Source: Allolobophora icterica (Eukaryota > Annelida > Clitellata > Crassiclitellata > Lumbricidae). Taken from it: a DNA stretch of 64,000 nt. Every line of letters begins with the position of its first letter. Position 1 is the stretch's first letter. Under the pieces are notes generated by a model. It was not told the origin of the DNA and made no database searches. It saw only the letters and a list, made by a program, of their open reading frames with translations. Both the position numbers and the translations under genes were made by a program. Shown piece by piece: positions 32,272 to 44,878 of the stretch. The stretch spans positions 52,007,712-52,071,711 of the forward strand of contig OY744607.1 of assembly GCA_963556255.1 (NCBI GenBank). The letters run 5' to 3'.

Positions 32272-34533
32272 CAGAGTTTTTCAAACTGTGGTCCGCGGAC
32301 CCCTGGGGGTCCGCGAAGGATATGGCGGGGGTCCGCGAGAGCGTTCTGAAAATAATGTGATGCTTAACACTGCATGGTTTTAGCATTAACAGCCTGTGTT
32401 TTCAAATTCATACGCTACTTATATAGTATCCCTGTAACTGTATGATCCACAAGGATCCAATTGGGTATTCGATCACACCAGTTTTGTGATGCTGCTGATA
32501 GTTATTCTTTGCGTACTAGGGCCTACAGTGGCGTAAATAAGATGTAGGCTTAATATAATATGGTCACGTTACATTTCTAGCCTAATAAAACGTGTGTTTT
32601 AATAAAAATTTAATACCGTAAAACGGGGTGACTTTGGCCTTTTTTTAAACTTGTTTTAATAATAAAAAATGTGACTGAATATGGTTGACTTAACAATTAG
32701 ATTAGATGTGCATAGGGTTAAAGAGAAAACGTATAAAGCAAACTTTTTTGGGTAATAACAGTTGAACAATTTTTTTAAAACTTTTGGGGTGGGCCAAAGT
32801 CACCTCATCAGGTGGGGTGACTTTGTCACACAATAGTTTTTCAGCTATTAGACAAAGTAAACCTGTTACTGGGGTCACTTTGGCCCGAAGAATATGTTTT
32901 AAAAATTGTCTAAACTTAAAACTAACACTAAGTGACAATGGTACCATACCGGTACTGGCATGACTAGAACGAATTGGTACCGTATGCACCGACCAGTCAA
33001 AATATCCTGAAAAGTGAAATTTTAGCAAATACATTAATTAATTTTAAAATAAACATTATATAAACATCGCTAGTACTTTAGAATATGGCCAAAGTGAAAT
33101 TTGAGCAAATACATTCATTTTAAAATAGAAATTATATAAATATCACCAGGAGTACCGTACTTTAAAATGTGGGTCAAAGTGAACCCATACTGTGGTCAAA
33201 GTCACCCCAAAAACTTGGCTTGCATTTTTAAAGTACTTATTGGTGACATCGTGGAGCAAACGCTGCGCCATACACATGCCACTACAATGTACATTGAAAA
33301 GTGTTATTATCACCCACGGTATTATTAACGGTCTTTCTCACCGAAAAATAAGTTTGCACATCTTCAAAATTTAACTTCTTTTAGGCTTACAAACATTTCG
33401 GGAAAATTTCAACAAATTTTACAATGAAATAAACGAATTTTTTTAAATAATCGCTACATGTTTACTGATTGTTATTCGTAAATAAAGTCGAAATCACGTG
33501 ATAACTACGGAAGGTGAGAAGGTTACAAACTAATTTTTCAATTTGGGCCAAAGTCACCCCGTTTTACGGTATATAATTTCTGCTAATCGACTGCTAATCA
33601 TTTCTGTACCTAATGTAAGCGCGATGTATTTGAAGCCTTCATCAGAAGTAGGCCTACAACTAGATTAAATTTAAAAAGTTTAAGATATTCACAAAACAAT
33701 CTTTGAAAGTCTACAAGTGTTTCATTTAGAAAATCAACACTGACTCTGAGTCTGGTTGCTTTTTCCATGGAAGAAACACTGAAGCTCTAGCTAGGACTCC
33801 AGTTGTTTTTACATAAACGCTATATTTTCTTCTCATTGTAACTCTGGACTGACTTGGGTTTTCTGAAAAAACATACTTGCTCTATAGTCTATAGCATTAA
33901 GTATTACAGGACACAGTTAGCTAAAAAAATGTCAAAAATGGACTCTAGTGGTTCCTCCAGTGAAGGCTTCATTTGCAATATGCTGGTCTATTTCCTGATT
34001 GTTTCCTCTGGACTTGTAGAATTAGAAATTTGTGGACTTCGCCTGATTTTAGCCTTTAAATGATTGATAATACAGAAATTTGCAAAGCATGTCCCTATTT
34101 CGTTCACGTTCGCTGTTATATGCTAACTATATATAGGCTAATTTTGCTGTTTGTATTATAGATAACTTTCTGAAACGTAAGAAAACAGTGCTTAGGCCTA
34201 TCCAAAATAGCACCAATTATGAACAGTTTTTGCAAAGCAAAGCAAGCACATCCCTCTCGCTGACATTACTGGTTTTTGGCGAAACCGATGTTATTCAGTT
34301 CCATAGTTATTGCAGGGTGTAATTAACAATTTATTTAGTGTTACTTTTTATGTTATAGTAGTCCTCAGCGTCATAAATAAGCAAGCGTGTATTGTGGAAA
34401 TAGTCTGTCTGCCTGTTATTTTTATTAAATTTTAAGTGATAGGGGCCTACATTTTGCTTTGTAAATACTGGGGTCCGCGAGCTATGCCTAGAAAAAATAG
34501 GGGTCCCTGGTCAAAAAAGTTTGAAAACCTCTG
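32272..34533. mobile_element. hAT element, TSD GCCTAATG
   Basis: The ends are CAGAGTTTTTCAAACTGTGG and the complement of CAGAGGTTTTCAAACTTTTT. The duplication GCCTAATG is perfect at 32264-32271 and 34534-34541. GGGGGTCCGCGA blocks lie inside both ends. The termini resemble Charlie-type hAT elements. There is no recognisable transposase. A TA-flanked element is nested within it. Confidence 0.93.
32616..33569. mobile_element. Tc1/mariner-like non-autonomous element (TA-flanked, 24-bp TIRs)
   Basis: The termini CCGTAAAACGGGGTGACTTT (and four more bases) are perfect inverted repeats, flanked by TA on both sides (32614-32615, 33570-33571). The motif AAGTCACCCC or its complement recurs several times inside. 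No transposase is seen. It is nested in the hAT at 32272-34533. Confidence 0.82.
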
Positions 34534-34541
34534 GCCTAATG

Positions 34542-34865
34542 AACAAACTTAAACGATCCGGCTATATTCACGCTAATTCTCCCTCTATCGCAGAGCTTGC
34601 AAACAAAGCCGAAACTGCATTATTTAAAGCGGTCCTGTGTATTGAAAACCATTCACTAAGATGCCTCTTCCCTAACCATCATTTAACTCCCTATTTTCTT
34701 AGAGACAGACCTCATAACTTTAACCTCCCTGATAAAGACTCACGAAACTTTATTTCTCGTATGTTATTTGCCAACTCATACTAAGCTATTTTTTTCATGT
34801 ACACCTACAGCGTTTTGCCTGTTGTTCTACTTAATAAGCGAATATAAACATAAACATAAACATAC
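34542..34865 (+). pseudogene. LINE ORF2 C-terminal fragment, right half, with ATAAAC tail
   Basis: It continues the fragment ending at 32271: LKRSGYIHANSPSIAELA, then LRCLFPNHHLTPYFLR and RNFISRMLFANSY with a stop at 34782-34784. ATAAAC repeats (34838-34862) form the element's 3' tail. Confidence 0.82.
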
Positions 34866-35111
34866 TTATTACTTGGTGCTTGACAACTGCTTCTGTGCTA
34901 CCATTAAAACTATGCTTATAGTATATTTTGACTCATCCTGATATTATTTCGAATGTGTTTATAGGATGTTGTGGATCGACACGAAATGCAGGAGAAGGGG
35001 CTTAATCATCCTCATATCGCATGTGGTGGTAGGTTCTACACTGTTAATAGACTTAGGCCTATGTGATTTTGCTGTCACAATCAGTTTTCGTGCTTGCAGA
35101 TTCTCATGCAC

Positions 35112-35335
35112 GAAAATTATAATTAGCAACTTCTGTAGTACCAGCGTCTAATGCAGAAACCACAAAAGAAGGCCGCAGTACCCAATAACTCAGTAAGTTA
35201 ACTGGACAAGCCAACAGAACGGGATGTCGTGAATCGAGAGTGAAGTGGTGCAAGAGAAAAAAGCAGAACGAACACAAACAGGAATACGGCTCCAAACGTA
35301 AGATCAAAGCCTAAAAGAGGCAAGGTCAAGGTTAG
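35112..35335 (-). pseudogene. LINE family F 3' end, minus strand
   Basis: The tail GCAACTTCTGTAGTACCAGC and TCTAATGCAGAA matches 12298 and 14262. The body continues like 12365-12600, but more diverged. Confidence 0.5.
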
Positions 35336-35668
35336 ACCGCCTGGAAATGTCGCCCTCTGCACAAATGATTGCAGGGCTGAGTTCGAATCTCTTCTGTGAA
35401 GATCTATGTAAGTAAGTATGTCTTAATACAGGATCCGAATGCTAACACAAATTTCTTAGTAATTTTCATTTATTTCGTACCTAAAGTGTTTTTTATACAT
35501 CCACTCCGTTACTGCATTTTTGCAATGATTATGAATAAATTTAATTCAAATAATATTTTTAAATATAATGTTTATAAGCTATACAATGAGTGTACCGACG
35601 ATTGATGTGGACGCATGAGAGATAATATATTTACCGTGGTGATACAGAATTTATCCACTCGTTATTAT

Positions 35669-36502
35669 AAGTCTTGTTATCCTCGAGACCAACAAGGTCT
35701 TGGACTCGAGTGCACTCGAGTTCGTTTCTAAAAGTCTTGGACTTGGTCTTGAGACCAAAAGTTTTGGTCTTGGTCTTGAGGTTTAAAGTCTTGGTCTTGG
35801 TGTTGATGTTCAAAGTCTTGGTCTTGGTTTCGCAAGACCAAGACCAATACTCGGTTGTGAATATGAACAGTCATTTAACAAAACTCAAGAATTAAAAAAT
35901 TTATTAGTCCTGCTTGCTCATACGACCAATATCTATGGACAGATACAAGTCTTGTTGGTCAGGAAAATTCATTGGCAGCAGCAACAGTTTTACTGTGTCA
36001 GAGGATATGGTAAACCATGGGAGGATTTTAAAAAGACATTTACATCCAGTGCTTGAAAAGTGACTGTGTGTGCCAGCGACTTCAGCACCTGTAGAACGTA
36101 TATTTTCACATGGTGCAAGTTTAATGAAGCCAACCAGGCACTTCCTGGTCAGAAAATTATGAGCGAATTGGTTTTTATAACATACAAAAGACATTTGGAA
36201 TAACATTTTGTATGAAGGAATTTTGTAAATACGAATTCGGAATTCTCTGCAGTCTGTATTTAAAGTTGATTTGCTTGAATAAAATAAAAGACTCGTGTTT
36301 TCATTAAAACAGCGAGTATTCCGACTTGACAAATTTTTAGTAAGGAATAGAAGTCTTGACCTGATTGTGATTTCTTGGGTCTTGGTCTTGGTCTTGAGTT
36401 TCAAAGTCTTGTCTTGGTCTTGGTATCGAAGTTCAAAGTCTTGGTCTTGGTCTTGAGGTTCAAAGTCTTGGTCTTGAGGTAAAGGTCTTGACAACAAGAG
36501 TG
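35669..36502. mobile_element. hAT-derived element with GTCTTGG subterminal repeats
   Basis: The ends are AAGTCTTGTTATC and the complement of CACTCTTGTTGTC. The flanks GTTATTAT (35661-35668) and GTTATTGT (36503-36510) match at 7 of 8 bases. Many GTCTTGGTCTTG words lie inside both ends, in direct orientation on the plus strand at 35698-35830 and at 36380-36490. Confidence 0.7.
36065..36180 (+). pseudogene. hAT transposase C-terminal remnant
   Basis: In one plus frame the DNA reads CVPATSAPVERIFSHG, then LMKPTRHFLVRKL. This matches the (P)ATSAPVER.FS.G signature of hAT dimerisation domains. The frame is then broken by a stop. Confidence 0.8.
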
Positions 36503-37202
36503 GTTATTGTAAATGTTACCCTTGAGGTACTAAAATTTATTCCACTGTCTGGATAAGTCGTCTACTTAAATTATCATTTCTAATATAATTTATTTAACAA
36601 TATATGACATTTTAAATAAATTTTTGTTTCGGCAGACTGTTTTTTAAAGTTCACTTTTCACATTCTGTGCTCAATTCTCGACAGGTAGTAACGGAGCGGA
36701 CTTATTGTATGGTAATTTTTATGTAATTTTGATGTTATGAGCAGATTTTTAACACAGTCATCATAAATATTTTAATGTTTTCTGTTTATTTGATCACTGG
36801 GAATGATTGGCTGATTTTTATTTTGTTATTTGACTAAGAAATACATTCAACTTTACATTGATTAGGTCCCTTATTTTTATTTCCGTAATGGAGTGGAATT
36901 TCTTAATAAAATTAAAAATGTGATGGAGTTAAATAATCATTTGTATTGTAATTTCTTTTATATTTATTTGTATAAATATTAATGATAAAACATATTGGCA
37001 TGTCAAACTAGGCAACAGGAAGCTGTCTACTATATATACATAGCTCATATGTGTTTGGTAACGGAGGAGTAACGGAGTGGAAAATATTTTAGTAGGGTCT
37101 ATTTTTACAGTGATTATACCGCATTCAAAGCATCAGTGTTTGAAAGGCGCCCTAGCCATGATGCTCTGTGGTTAATTGTGATAATGTTTTTTTCTTTTCC
37201 AG

Positions 37203-37310
37203 TGCACTTGCGGATATAAATCCAGCACGAGGAACGAAAAGTTGCAAACCGAAGAGTGCTGTTCCACCTGCAGTCCTGCGTCTTTTAACAGAACTGCTGA
37301 CAATTACTGA
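37203..37310 (+). CDS. Candidate orphan terminal exon, Cys-rich
   Basis: A good acceptor (TTTTTTTCTTTTCCAG) precedes CTCGYKSSTRNEKLQTEECC, then STCSPASF and a stop at 37308-37310. The C-x-C...CC-x2-C spacing recalls the end of a VWC-type module. AATAAA follows near 37541. No partner exon was found on the plus strand nearby, so it may be a decayed gene, a nested gene or chance. Confidence 0.3.
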   Translation, partial: CTCGYKSSTRNEKLQTEECCSTCSPASFNRTADNY

Positions 37311-38040
37311 AAATCCTGTAGCTTGAACTTTCAGCATTTGACTTGATTTCTATTGTATAGCGATGCTGACTTGAATTATACCTGCAGCATTGTGATAATG
37401 GCCCTGTAGAAGTCATAAATTAGATAGTGCAATATTATCCGAAATTTTTCTATTTACGTATATTTCTTCTTTACTTTTCTTCATAGTAATACCGGCTTTA
37501 TAGTCAGTAGTGCGAGTTTGAGTATTGTCTGTTATGATGTTTAAATAAATTATATGCTTCAACCTCTGTTCATGTCAGCACTTGTGCTTTATCATATATG
37601 CATGGCAATTTAAAATTTAATTTTTATGCTCCTATAGCCTATATTCTTGTTGTATACAAACAGATCGTAACGAAAAATATTACTCCTGTAATGAAATAGG
37701 TGGTATGCACTTCGCATGTCCACTGTGATCCGCATTTAATGAACCCCAAATTCATCTAAATATACAAGCTACCATTAATTAGCGTTCACAGGCATATGTT
37801 TGATATTTCAAACTGAACTACATCGTCATACAGTGATGTTATGGTGTAAATCTAAACATTTGTTTCGTATAATGTATTTAAAACTTATGGTGATGAGCCA
37901 TTGACTCCAAGTCTTTTGTTAGTCAGATAAATAGCTGTTATTGAAAGGTCTGCAACAGTAAAATTAAGGAAAATATCCAAGAAGCATTTCATTGTAAAAA
38001 TGAGAAAATAAAATTCTAATAAAAAGCAATTAATAAACAA
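37311..38040. other. AT-rich intron DNA, no gene seen
   Basis: About 70% A+T. Apart from AATAAA near 37541, no motif or open frame of note is visible. Confidence 0.4.
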
Positions 38041-38745
38041 TGAGAAGGCAAAAATGAGCCATTAATAAACGGCCACCCTCCGTTAGAAGAAGATAAATAA
38101 AACGTAAATTCAAGTCAAATCACCTTAAATATAGGACAATTAACCCGTTAATAAAAGGACATTTGCCGTAAAATAACGGCAAAACGCCCTAAAATTTAAG
38201 AAAATCCCCGATAAAAAAAACTGACATTAATCGTAAAATTACGCCTAATTCCCGCATAAAAACGGGATATATACACGTAAAATACACGATGATTCGCCGT
38301 AAAAATAGGAGAATTCTCCGTTAAATAAACGGGGATTTCACGTAAATTGCTCGTAAATTGAAGGCATTTTCTCGTTAAAATACGTCGAATTGCCGTATAA
38401 TTAACGGAAAATCTCCGTAAATACACGATGATTCGCCGTAAAAATAGGAGAATTCTCCGTTAAATAAACGGGGATTTCACGTAAAATGCTCGTAAATTGA
38501 AGGCATTTTCTCGTTAAAATACGTTGAATTGCCGTATAATTAACGGGAAATCTCCGTTAATACACGATGATTCGCCGTAAAAAGAGGGAAAACTGCCGTA
38601 AAATAAAACGGGGAATTATCCGTAAAATAGAGGGTGGCCCGTGATTCAAAAAACGGGAGGCCCGTCATTTAACGGGAAAAGATCTGGCAACGCGGTTGAC
38701 GGGCATTTGACCCGTTTTTTTACGGGAATTTTATTACAGTGTATG
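38041..38745. repeat. CGTAAA/TTTACGG-rich repeat, possible element end at 38745
   Basis: Words such as CCGTAAA, ACGGGAA and CTCCGTTAA occur every 10-25 bp. A longer unit of about 140 bp is repeated (38286-38420 and 38421-38568), with TACACGATGATTCGCCGTAA at the head of each copy. The right end GGGAATTTTATTACAGTGTA complements the start seen at 17060. The element type is unknown. Confidence 0.55.
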
Positions 38746-38874
38746 CCGTAATAACTTAAGTTGGTGCTTAAAACATAGGCTGAACTAAAATCTTTGTACA
38801 ATCATGTATCTAAACGTCTGCTTAAGCCATAACCCCTCCCCTTGTCTGCATTTGCCTGACCCTCCCTCCGGATG

Positions 38875-39052
<178 letters not shown>

Positions 39053-39463
39053 GAGCAATAAGCAAGTCTCAAGGATATTTCAATTTAAATCCAAACTGTG
39101 CTAATCAAATATTAAACCATACATGGAATTTCAACAGACAATAGAACTATCATATATATTAACTATAGAAATGAATATTGCAACAATGACATTGACAATG
39201 ATGATAATTGTAAACATTCCAATTCCACATTCAACTTTAGCACACTGAAAATCCCCCCCCCCCCAATAATGATTAAGATTTTCTCAGTGTCACAGGATAT
39301 ATATATAGACATAGTTAATTATCAGGTAATGACTCCGGCAAAGTTTCCATAACATGCAGTATCTTAAGGAAACATTTGCACTGTTTGTTGGTGTTCTTCA
39401 TATAAGGCTCAACAATTGTCATATAGTCCGGAGAACACCAAAAAAATTAGAATAAACCCTAGG

Positions 39464-39614
39464 TTATTCTAGATCAAAAACAGAGTAAGAGACAAGCAGC
39501 AGCTGGGTGGCATTCAGAATATCCGTCTTTGGCACTTTAATCACAGCTGTGTCATCCAAGATGAAAATGCTGGTTATGTCGTTGCCCACTGTCAGAACAA
39601 CGATAAGCAGGGGT
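39464..39614 (-). pseudogene. Right-hand part of a minus-strand coding exon split by hAT insertions
   Basis: Read on the minus strand after the target site ACCCCTGC, the frame encodes GNDITSIFILDDTAVIKVP, then KTDILNATQLLLVSYSVF and stops at 39464. It joins in frame to 44821-44878. The style resembles C-terminal parts of transposon-associated animal proteins; no family can be named. Confidence 0.5.
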
Positions 39615-39619
39615 CAGAG

Positions 39620-42511
39620 CAGAGGCGTAGCTAGGGGGGGAGCAGGGGGAGCGGCCGCTCCCCCTGAGACCATTTTCCAAGATGTGGGGCCTTTTCACAG
39701 TTTATTTATTCCAATCGTTCAAATTTTTTTAATTCCAATCGTTCAAACGACATAATTTATTTTCTGGAACCCTAGAAAGACTGCGATGCCAGATGGGCAT
39801 TCAGAAAATCAGCAGTACATATACTCTTGCAGAATTTACCAGAACCTGTATATATGACTAATGCTTCATATGATACTTGATACACACTGCCACAGACATA
39901 TGTACGTGTTGTCTATCTAGGTCGCCGAGGTCGGGGTATTTGACCCTAATCCACGCACAGTAGAATGAAATCCCATGAGTCAGATTCTCCCTTTTAGACG
40001 TACATCACTGCATACACTTTACGGTATACGCATATCTCTCAGCTCCAGTGCTAAGCAATGTCTGTAATATTATCTGCCTTATTGTTCATCTGTTTCTCGC
40101 TCTCTCACTAGCTCGCTCTCTGTCTATGTCTCTCTCGTTTTCTCTCACTCGTTCTGTCTCTGTCGCAATCTGTCTCTTTGTCAATGTCTCTCTAAAAGCC
40201 CTGTACCCTATACACTCAACACTGTCTACGACTGCAGTCTTCGTGCTCCTCAGCCTCACGTGAAAGTACAATACGTCTTTCTTGTTCAGAATACAGTCAT
40301 TCGCTTACTTAACAACGACTTCTAATTAAATTTTTAATCGACGGCTAAAGCTCTCTTGAACCCGAGAAACTAAGACTCAACTGAAGGTAAGGAACTTTTA
40401 ATTTAGAATAGCAGTTCTGAACTTCTTGTTGCTTTGCTTTTGTAATTAGTATATATAATACAAGTAATTAATCTGCTTCACTTTCGTGAAACATTACTAA
40501 TGCCTTAAACCTTAAACGTTAGGCCTACGCTGTGAATCTGAAATTGCCTCGAGACAAAGATTCCACGGAGAGAAGTGATGCCACTGGTTTGAAGCCAAAC
40601 ATGGAGAAATTTAAGTTCATATATTTATTATAATTTGAGAACAATTGTTACTGACAATTGACAGTGCATCTCGTGCACTTCAATCAGTCTATATATAGAC
40701 CTATCTATATACAGCTACCAGACTTCTCTATGTGGCATTTGACTTAACATCATACATGCGTGATTCATATGAATCTATCATTACTACAGCAACAGCAATC
40801 AGTCAGCTCTTTGTAAGATTACGCCGAAGTTAGAAAGAGTCGCACAAATAAATTCTCTGGTGAACTGAACAGTGACGATCGAACCAGACATAGCTTTCAA
40901 GAGTCATGTATTTTTCGCTATTGTAGACAGCAATGGCTCAGCTTAAGAGTCGTTTTGAAGGGCAGTGTTTAGTTTCTGCAGCGTTTAGTTTTCTTTATCC
41001 CAAATCCCTTCTGCACTTATCCGATGTTCATTTGGAATTAGCAGCAACAAAACTGCAACAAACATATTAATCGGACATCGGCCCCGATTTTTTGTCAGAG
41101 GCGCGGTCCTTCAGACGTGAGTTCAGCAAGGAACTCGAAACAACAAAAACTGTGTTGGACATACTGAAACTCATATTGGGCTCTCACTCCACGCCATCTA
41201 TCCCGGAATTGGCTACTGCCTGTGTGCTTTTGACACTCTCCCAGTCACCGTTGCCAGTGCTCCTTCTCCAAGTTGAAACTTATAAAGACGTATCTTAGAT
41301 CCACTACCTCACAGGACAGGCTTGATGGTCTTGCTCTTCTTGCGATCGAAAATCGAATGTGCAAAACAATTGAATATTGATAACTTGATAGACAAATTTG
41401 CTCATAGTAAAGCTAGAATAGCCAAATTCGTGAAGTAATTCTCTGAAGAACTACAGAGATGGAGCGCTCAGCACTGGCGACGGTGACTGGGTGAGTGACA
41501 AACAGCACAAAGACATGCAGCCAATTCCGTGATAGATGACATGATGTGAGAACTGCATACATTATATTAGGCCTACTGCAAGTGTACGTAGGCAATACAT
41601 TTTTGTTGTATTCGTTTTTGTCTTGAACTATTAATGTGACTTGAAATATGGGTCATTAATGAGAACGTTTAATACTCTTTTTTAGTCTAACTGCAGTTTA
41701 AAATATAGCTATATCATTATTTTTACGTTTTAATGCGTAAGGGCCCCCAGGCTTAGAATGTCCAAGGGCCCCCGGCAAGGTTGTTACGCCACTGACTAGA
41801 TTGTGTCACAAATCTTGACTTGAGTAGGCCCTACTGTTCCTCACTTTACTATGGCCTATAGTTTCTAGTCGTTTGGCGTGCCTCAATAGAGAGCAATTCT
41901 CTGCTCTTATTGGTCGAATACCAAAATTTGGTCAGGTCTCTGGTTATATGCTATAGGTACTGCACTGGCTACAGCCAGCGTGTAGTATAAGGGCTGTTTC
42001 CCTGGTCTGGAGGTGCTTATTGGGATGGGCTCCAGCTTATCTGCGGGTCCTTTGCCGCCCCATGCTGGGAATTCATGGTAGTCGCCACCTCCAATCTTCG
42101 GGCAAAGGAGTACTCATTGTGCCTTTTGCCCGCTCAGCCACCATGAAGAACCGTGTTTTTCAGTGGTGGGCCCGACGGCATGGAACGGGCTTCCCGGATC
42201 TATGCCTGTTCCCGAGAACTCCCTCTTATATATTCTATACTCGATTGAAAAACTGTATTGTTTGGCCGTGCAGGAGTCGGGAGCACCTCTGAGTAGCCCC
42301 CCTGAGGAGGTGCTATATAAATACTCGAATGAATGAATGAATAGCACAACTAATAGATTTGAGCATTTTACAAATGTGGCTTCCAAATTTAGTTGTGTTA
42401 ATTAGATTAAAAGCATTTTTGCAACGTGAATGTCGATAATTATTAATTTTGGTAGTTGGGGCCTTTTCATGTGCTCGCTCCCCCTGGTGTTGAAACCTGG
42501 CTACGCCACTG
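39620..42511. mobile_element. hAT element family 2 (2892 bp), TSD GGTCAGAG
   Basis: The ends are CAGAGGCGTAGCTAGG and the complement of CAGTGGCGTAGCCAGG. The duplication GGTCAGAG is perfect at 39612-39619 and 42512-42519. It inserted across the left end of hAT family 1 copy 2. Transposase is only present as scraps: a plus-strand NLIDKFAHSKARIAKF-like tail (about 41380-41435) and a minus-strand VTVASAERSISV (about 41460-41500) facing it, so part of the interior came from another hAT. Confidence 0.93.
41995..42345 (+). pseudogene. LINE 3' end nested in hAT family 2
   Basis: It translates in pieces to MKNRVFQWWARRHGTGFPDL and FPRTPSYIFYTRLKNCI, equivalent to the FSVVGPxxWN..P and RL..L end of LINE ORF2. 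It closes with GAATGAATGAATGAAT, a LINE simple-repeat tail. Confidence 0.7.
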
Positions 42512-42514
42512 GGT

Positions 42515-44820
42515 CAGAGCCGTTTTAAGGAGTTTAGGGGCCCTAGGCACAACCCGCACAAACCCTAAATAACCTTAAACGTAATCCGATTTCCGTCTCA
42601 ATATCTCAGTCTCAGATACTGAGTATTGCATTAGTGCATTGTACGTGCATATGTGTCATTTTGTTAAATTTATTAATATAGTATACTGTTACTAAACTCA
42701 TAATAACACAGCTAACACATCAATCTTTGTACTACAAGTGTAAAATAAAAGTTTAGTTTAACATACTTTACAGTTTCCATTGTTTATTTGTTATACAAAC
42801 TGAAAGTGTGATTATAATGAGTAGGCCTACACAGGGGCGTAACTTTGGTCTAAAAAGTGGGGGGTACAAACTTCTTATATACATGAAGCAAGGCGGAGAT
42901 TGCGATCTCCGGGAAAGCACAGTAATAAAATATTCATTGACATCGGTCAAAAAGTGGGGGGTACGGTACCCCCCACTCCAAAAAGTGGGGGGTACGGGTA
43001 CCCCTCGTACCCCCCACAAATTACGCCTATGGGCCTACATGTTTGCTATGCATGTATTGTGACTTTGTAACGACAGTTTCTTACAAACATCGCTTTCGTG
43101 TTTTGCTCTGAGCAAAGTCTTTTATAACATCATCGAAATTCAAAGACTCCAACACATCTGATTCTATGCTCATGACATCATACGGTTGCGAAGCTCGTTC
43201 TTGATTAATTTAAGTTTTGAGAAAGAACGTTCACCCGTACAGTTTGTCACCATCATTGACAGAAAGATTGATGACCCATCGTTGTTGTTGAAAACAAGCG
43301 ACAGACAAAGCAATACACAGACTTCTGCGATGGAGAAAAGAGCAGCCACTCGCGACAAACTGATTCACCATTTCGCAGTTCAGACGGAAACAGGAATCAG
43401 TTAAGCAACGTCTATGTAACTTATCTCCCGTTCGATACACGCGTTGAGTCGTACTAAAGTCAGATTCTGTATGCTGGCAACTAGCAGGACCTTTACGAAT
43501 CCAATAAGATCGCAATTCCTCCGTGATTGGACTCCATAGCCTAAGGCTGCATCAGTTGGATAGTCAGCTGACTCCGCAGGGCTTACATCTTGCGAAATAG
43601 GCTTCGAATTTTGGTGTTGTGACAACATCTGTACTTTCGACTGGTAGACCATCATCTTGCAGCGACAATAACTGTTCATCTTTATCGCAAACAATGACAT
43701 CAGTAGACGAGTAAGACAACGTAAGAGTATCTTACGTCTCAACAATGTCGGACTGCGATGATGATGATTGTGTTTTCTGACTTTGAAAAAAAGAAGATAC
43801 TTTTGGATGTTTGTTCGACATTTCAATTTCAGTTGCTTCATTTTTTCTCTTCGCGGCACCACTCTTTTAATTTCTACGCATTTCTGATGAGTTGTCTGAT
43901 ATTTCGTTTAATTGATCGTCTAGTGATAATTGGCCAAAAGTTGCAAATCGATTTACCGTGAACGACGGTGATAACTGACAATCAGAATCTTTATCTGCAT
44001 AACAAAAAGGGTAGAAACTATCAAAAAACCTCAACCTTATACATTGGAGGAGGTGGAAATGAAGTGATTTTGTTAAGTTAAATAAGTTTGCCAAGTTCAC
44101 TACCGACTCAGTACCGAGCGTCGACACGCCAACATCATTCTATTTATCCTATTAACAGGCTATTAGCAGTGAAAGTATTTACGGGCAGCAGTTCGTACAT
44201 GAGATTCAAAAGTTTGAAGCCGTGGCCACGAGTGCATCGGTACACAGAGCGCATAAGCACCTCGGTACTATCAATCTCTGGGGCACCTCAATTAAGTAAC
44301 TTTGTATCAAGTGAAAAGGTCAAGTTTAAGGTGCCTTGACTGCGAAATTTGATACGCTTTTTCCCTTTTTATAATTTAAAGTTTAAAACAATTTTAAAAA
44401 ATGACTAGATTATAATTATAGGACAGAGAGAGATTTAATATTAAAAATTAATATTAACTTACCAAGACATAAAAATTCCTTGAACAGCGTTGTGAAAACG
44501 CAGACAAATGAAAACAAACATAATAGCCAATAGCCTACAGCAAGTTGTGCGCCATCGTCGCCATGCGTTAAAATTATTAATTTATTTCTATAGCACTCTG
44601 ATTTATTACCAATAATTATATTTAACTAAAAATGCAGACCGCAGACAGTTGTTTTAAAAAATAATAAAAATGTGTTATTGTTCTTACTTTACTTTGCAGA
44701 ATTGTTACTTGTTGGAACAGAACTTATAATATTGTTTTTGTTTCTGGGCCGCCGCGGGGCCCCCCGCTGCGCGGGGCCCTAGGCCCGGGCCTCGCGTGCC
44801 TATGCCTTAAAACGGCACTG
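42515..44820. mobile_element. hAT element family 1, copy 2 (2306 bp), TSD GCAGGGGT
   Basis: It is nearly identical to 8941-11248. The right target duplication GCAGGGGT lies at 44821-44828. The left one lies at 39607-39614, because hAT family 2 later inserted 5 bp inside the left end. The nested 200-bp MITE (42832-43031) and the minus-strand transposase relic (43170-43358) are retained. Confidence 0.95.
42832..43031. mobile_element. 200-bp hAT-type MITE nested in family 1 copy 2
   Basis: It has the same insertion point, ends and GGCCTACA duplication as 9258-9457, showing that it travels inside family 1. Confidence 0.88.
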
Positions 44821-44878
44821 GCAGGGGTTCACTCTCCACTGTCTCCAAAGACTGTGCCACAGCATTGTCTGCAATGAC
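44821..44878 (-). pseudogene. Left-hand part of the hAT-split minus-strand exon
   Basis: After a CTCAG acceptor the minus strand encodes VIADNAVAQSLETVESEPL and reaches the target site ACCCCTGC. The frame continues across the insertion into 39614-39464. The preceding candidate exon is 45424-45305 (40 codons, phase 0, TTTATAG acceptor and GTCAGT donor). Confidence 0.5.

Noticed and set aside
44821..44878. Reading VIADNAVAQSLETVESEPL as the tnp2-like EITDSLVHCVETEPL segment
   Set aside because: It lies on the wrong side of the LCDG fragment (45553-45700) for the gene order, so the likeness is probably chance.
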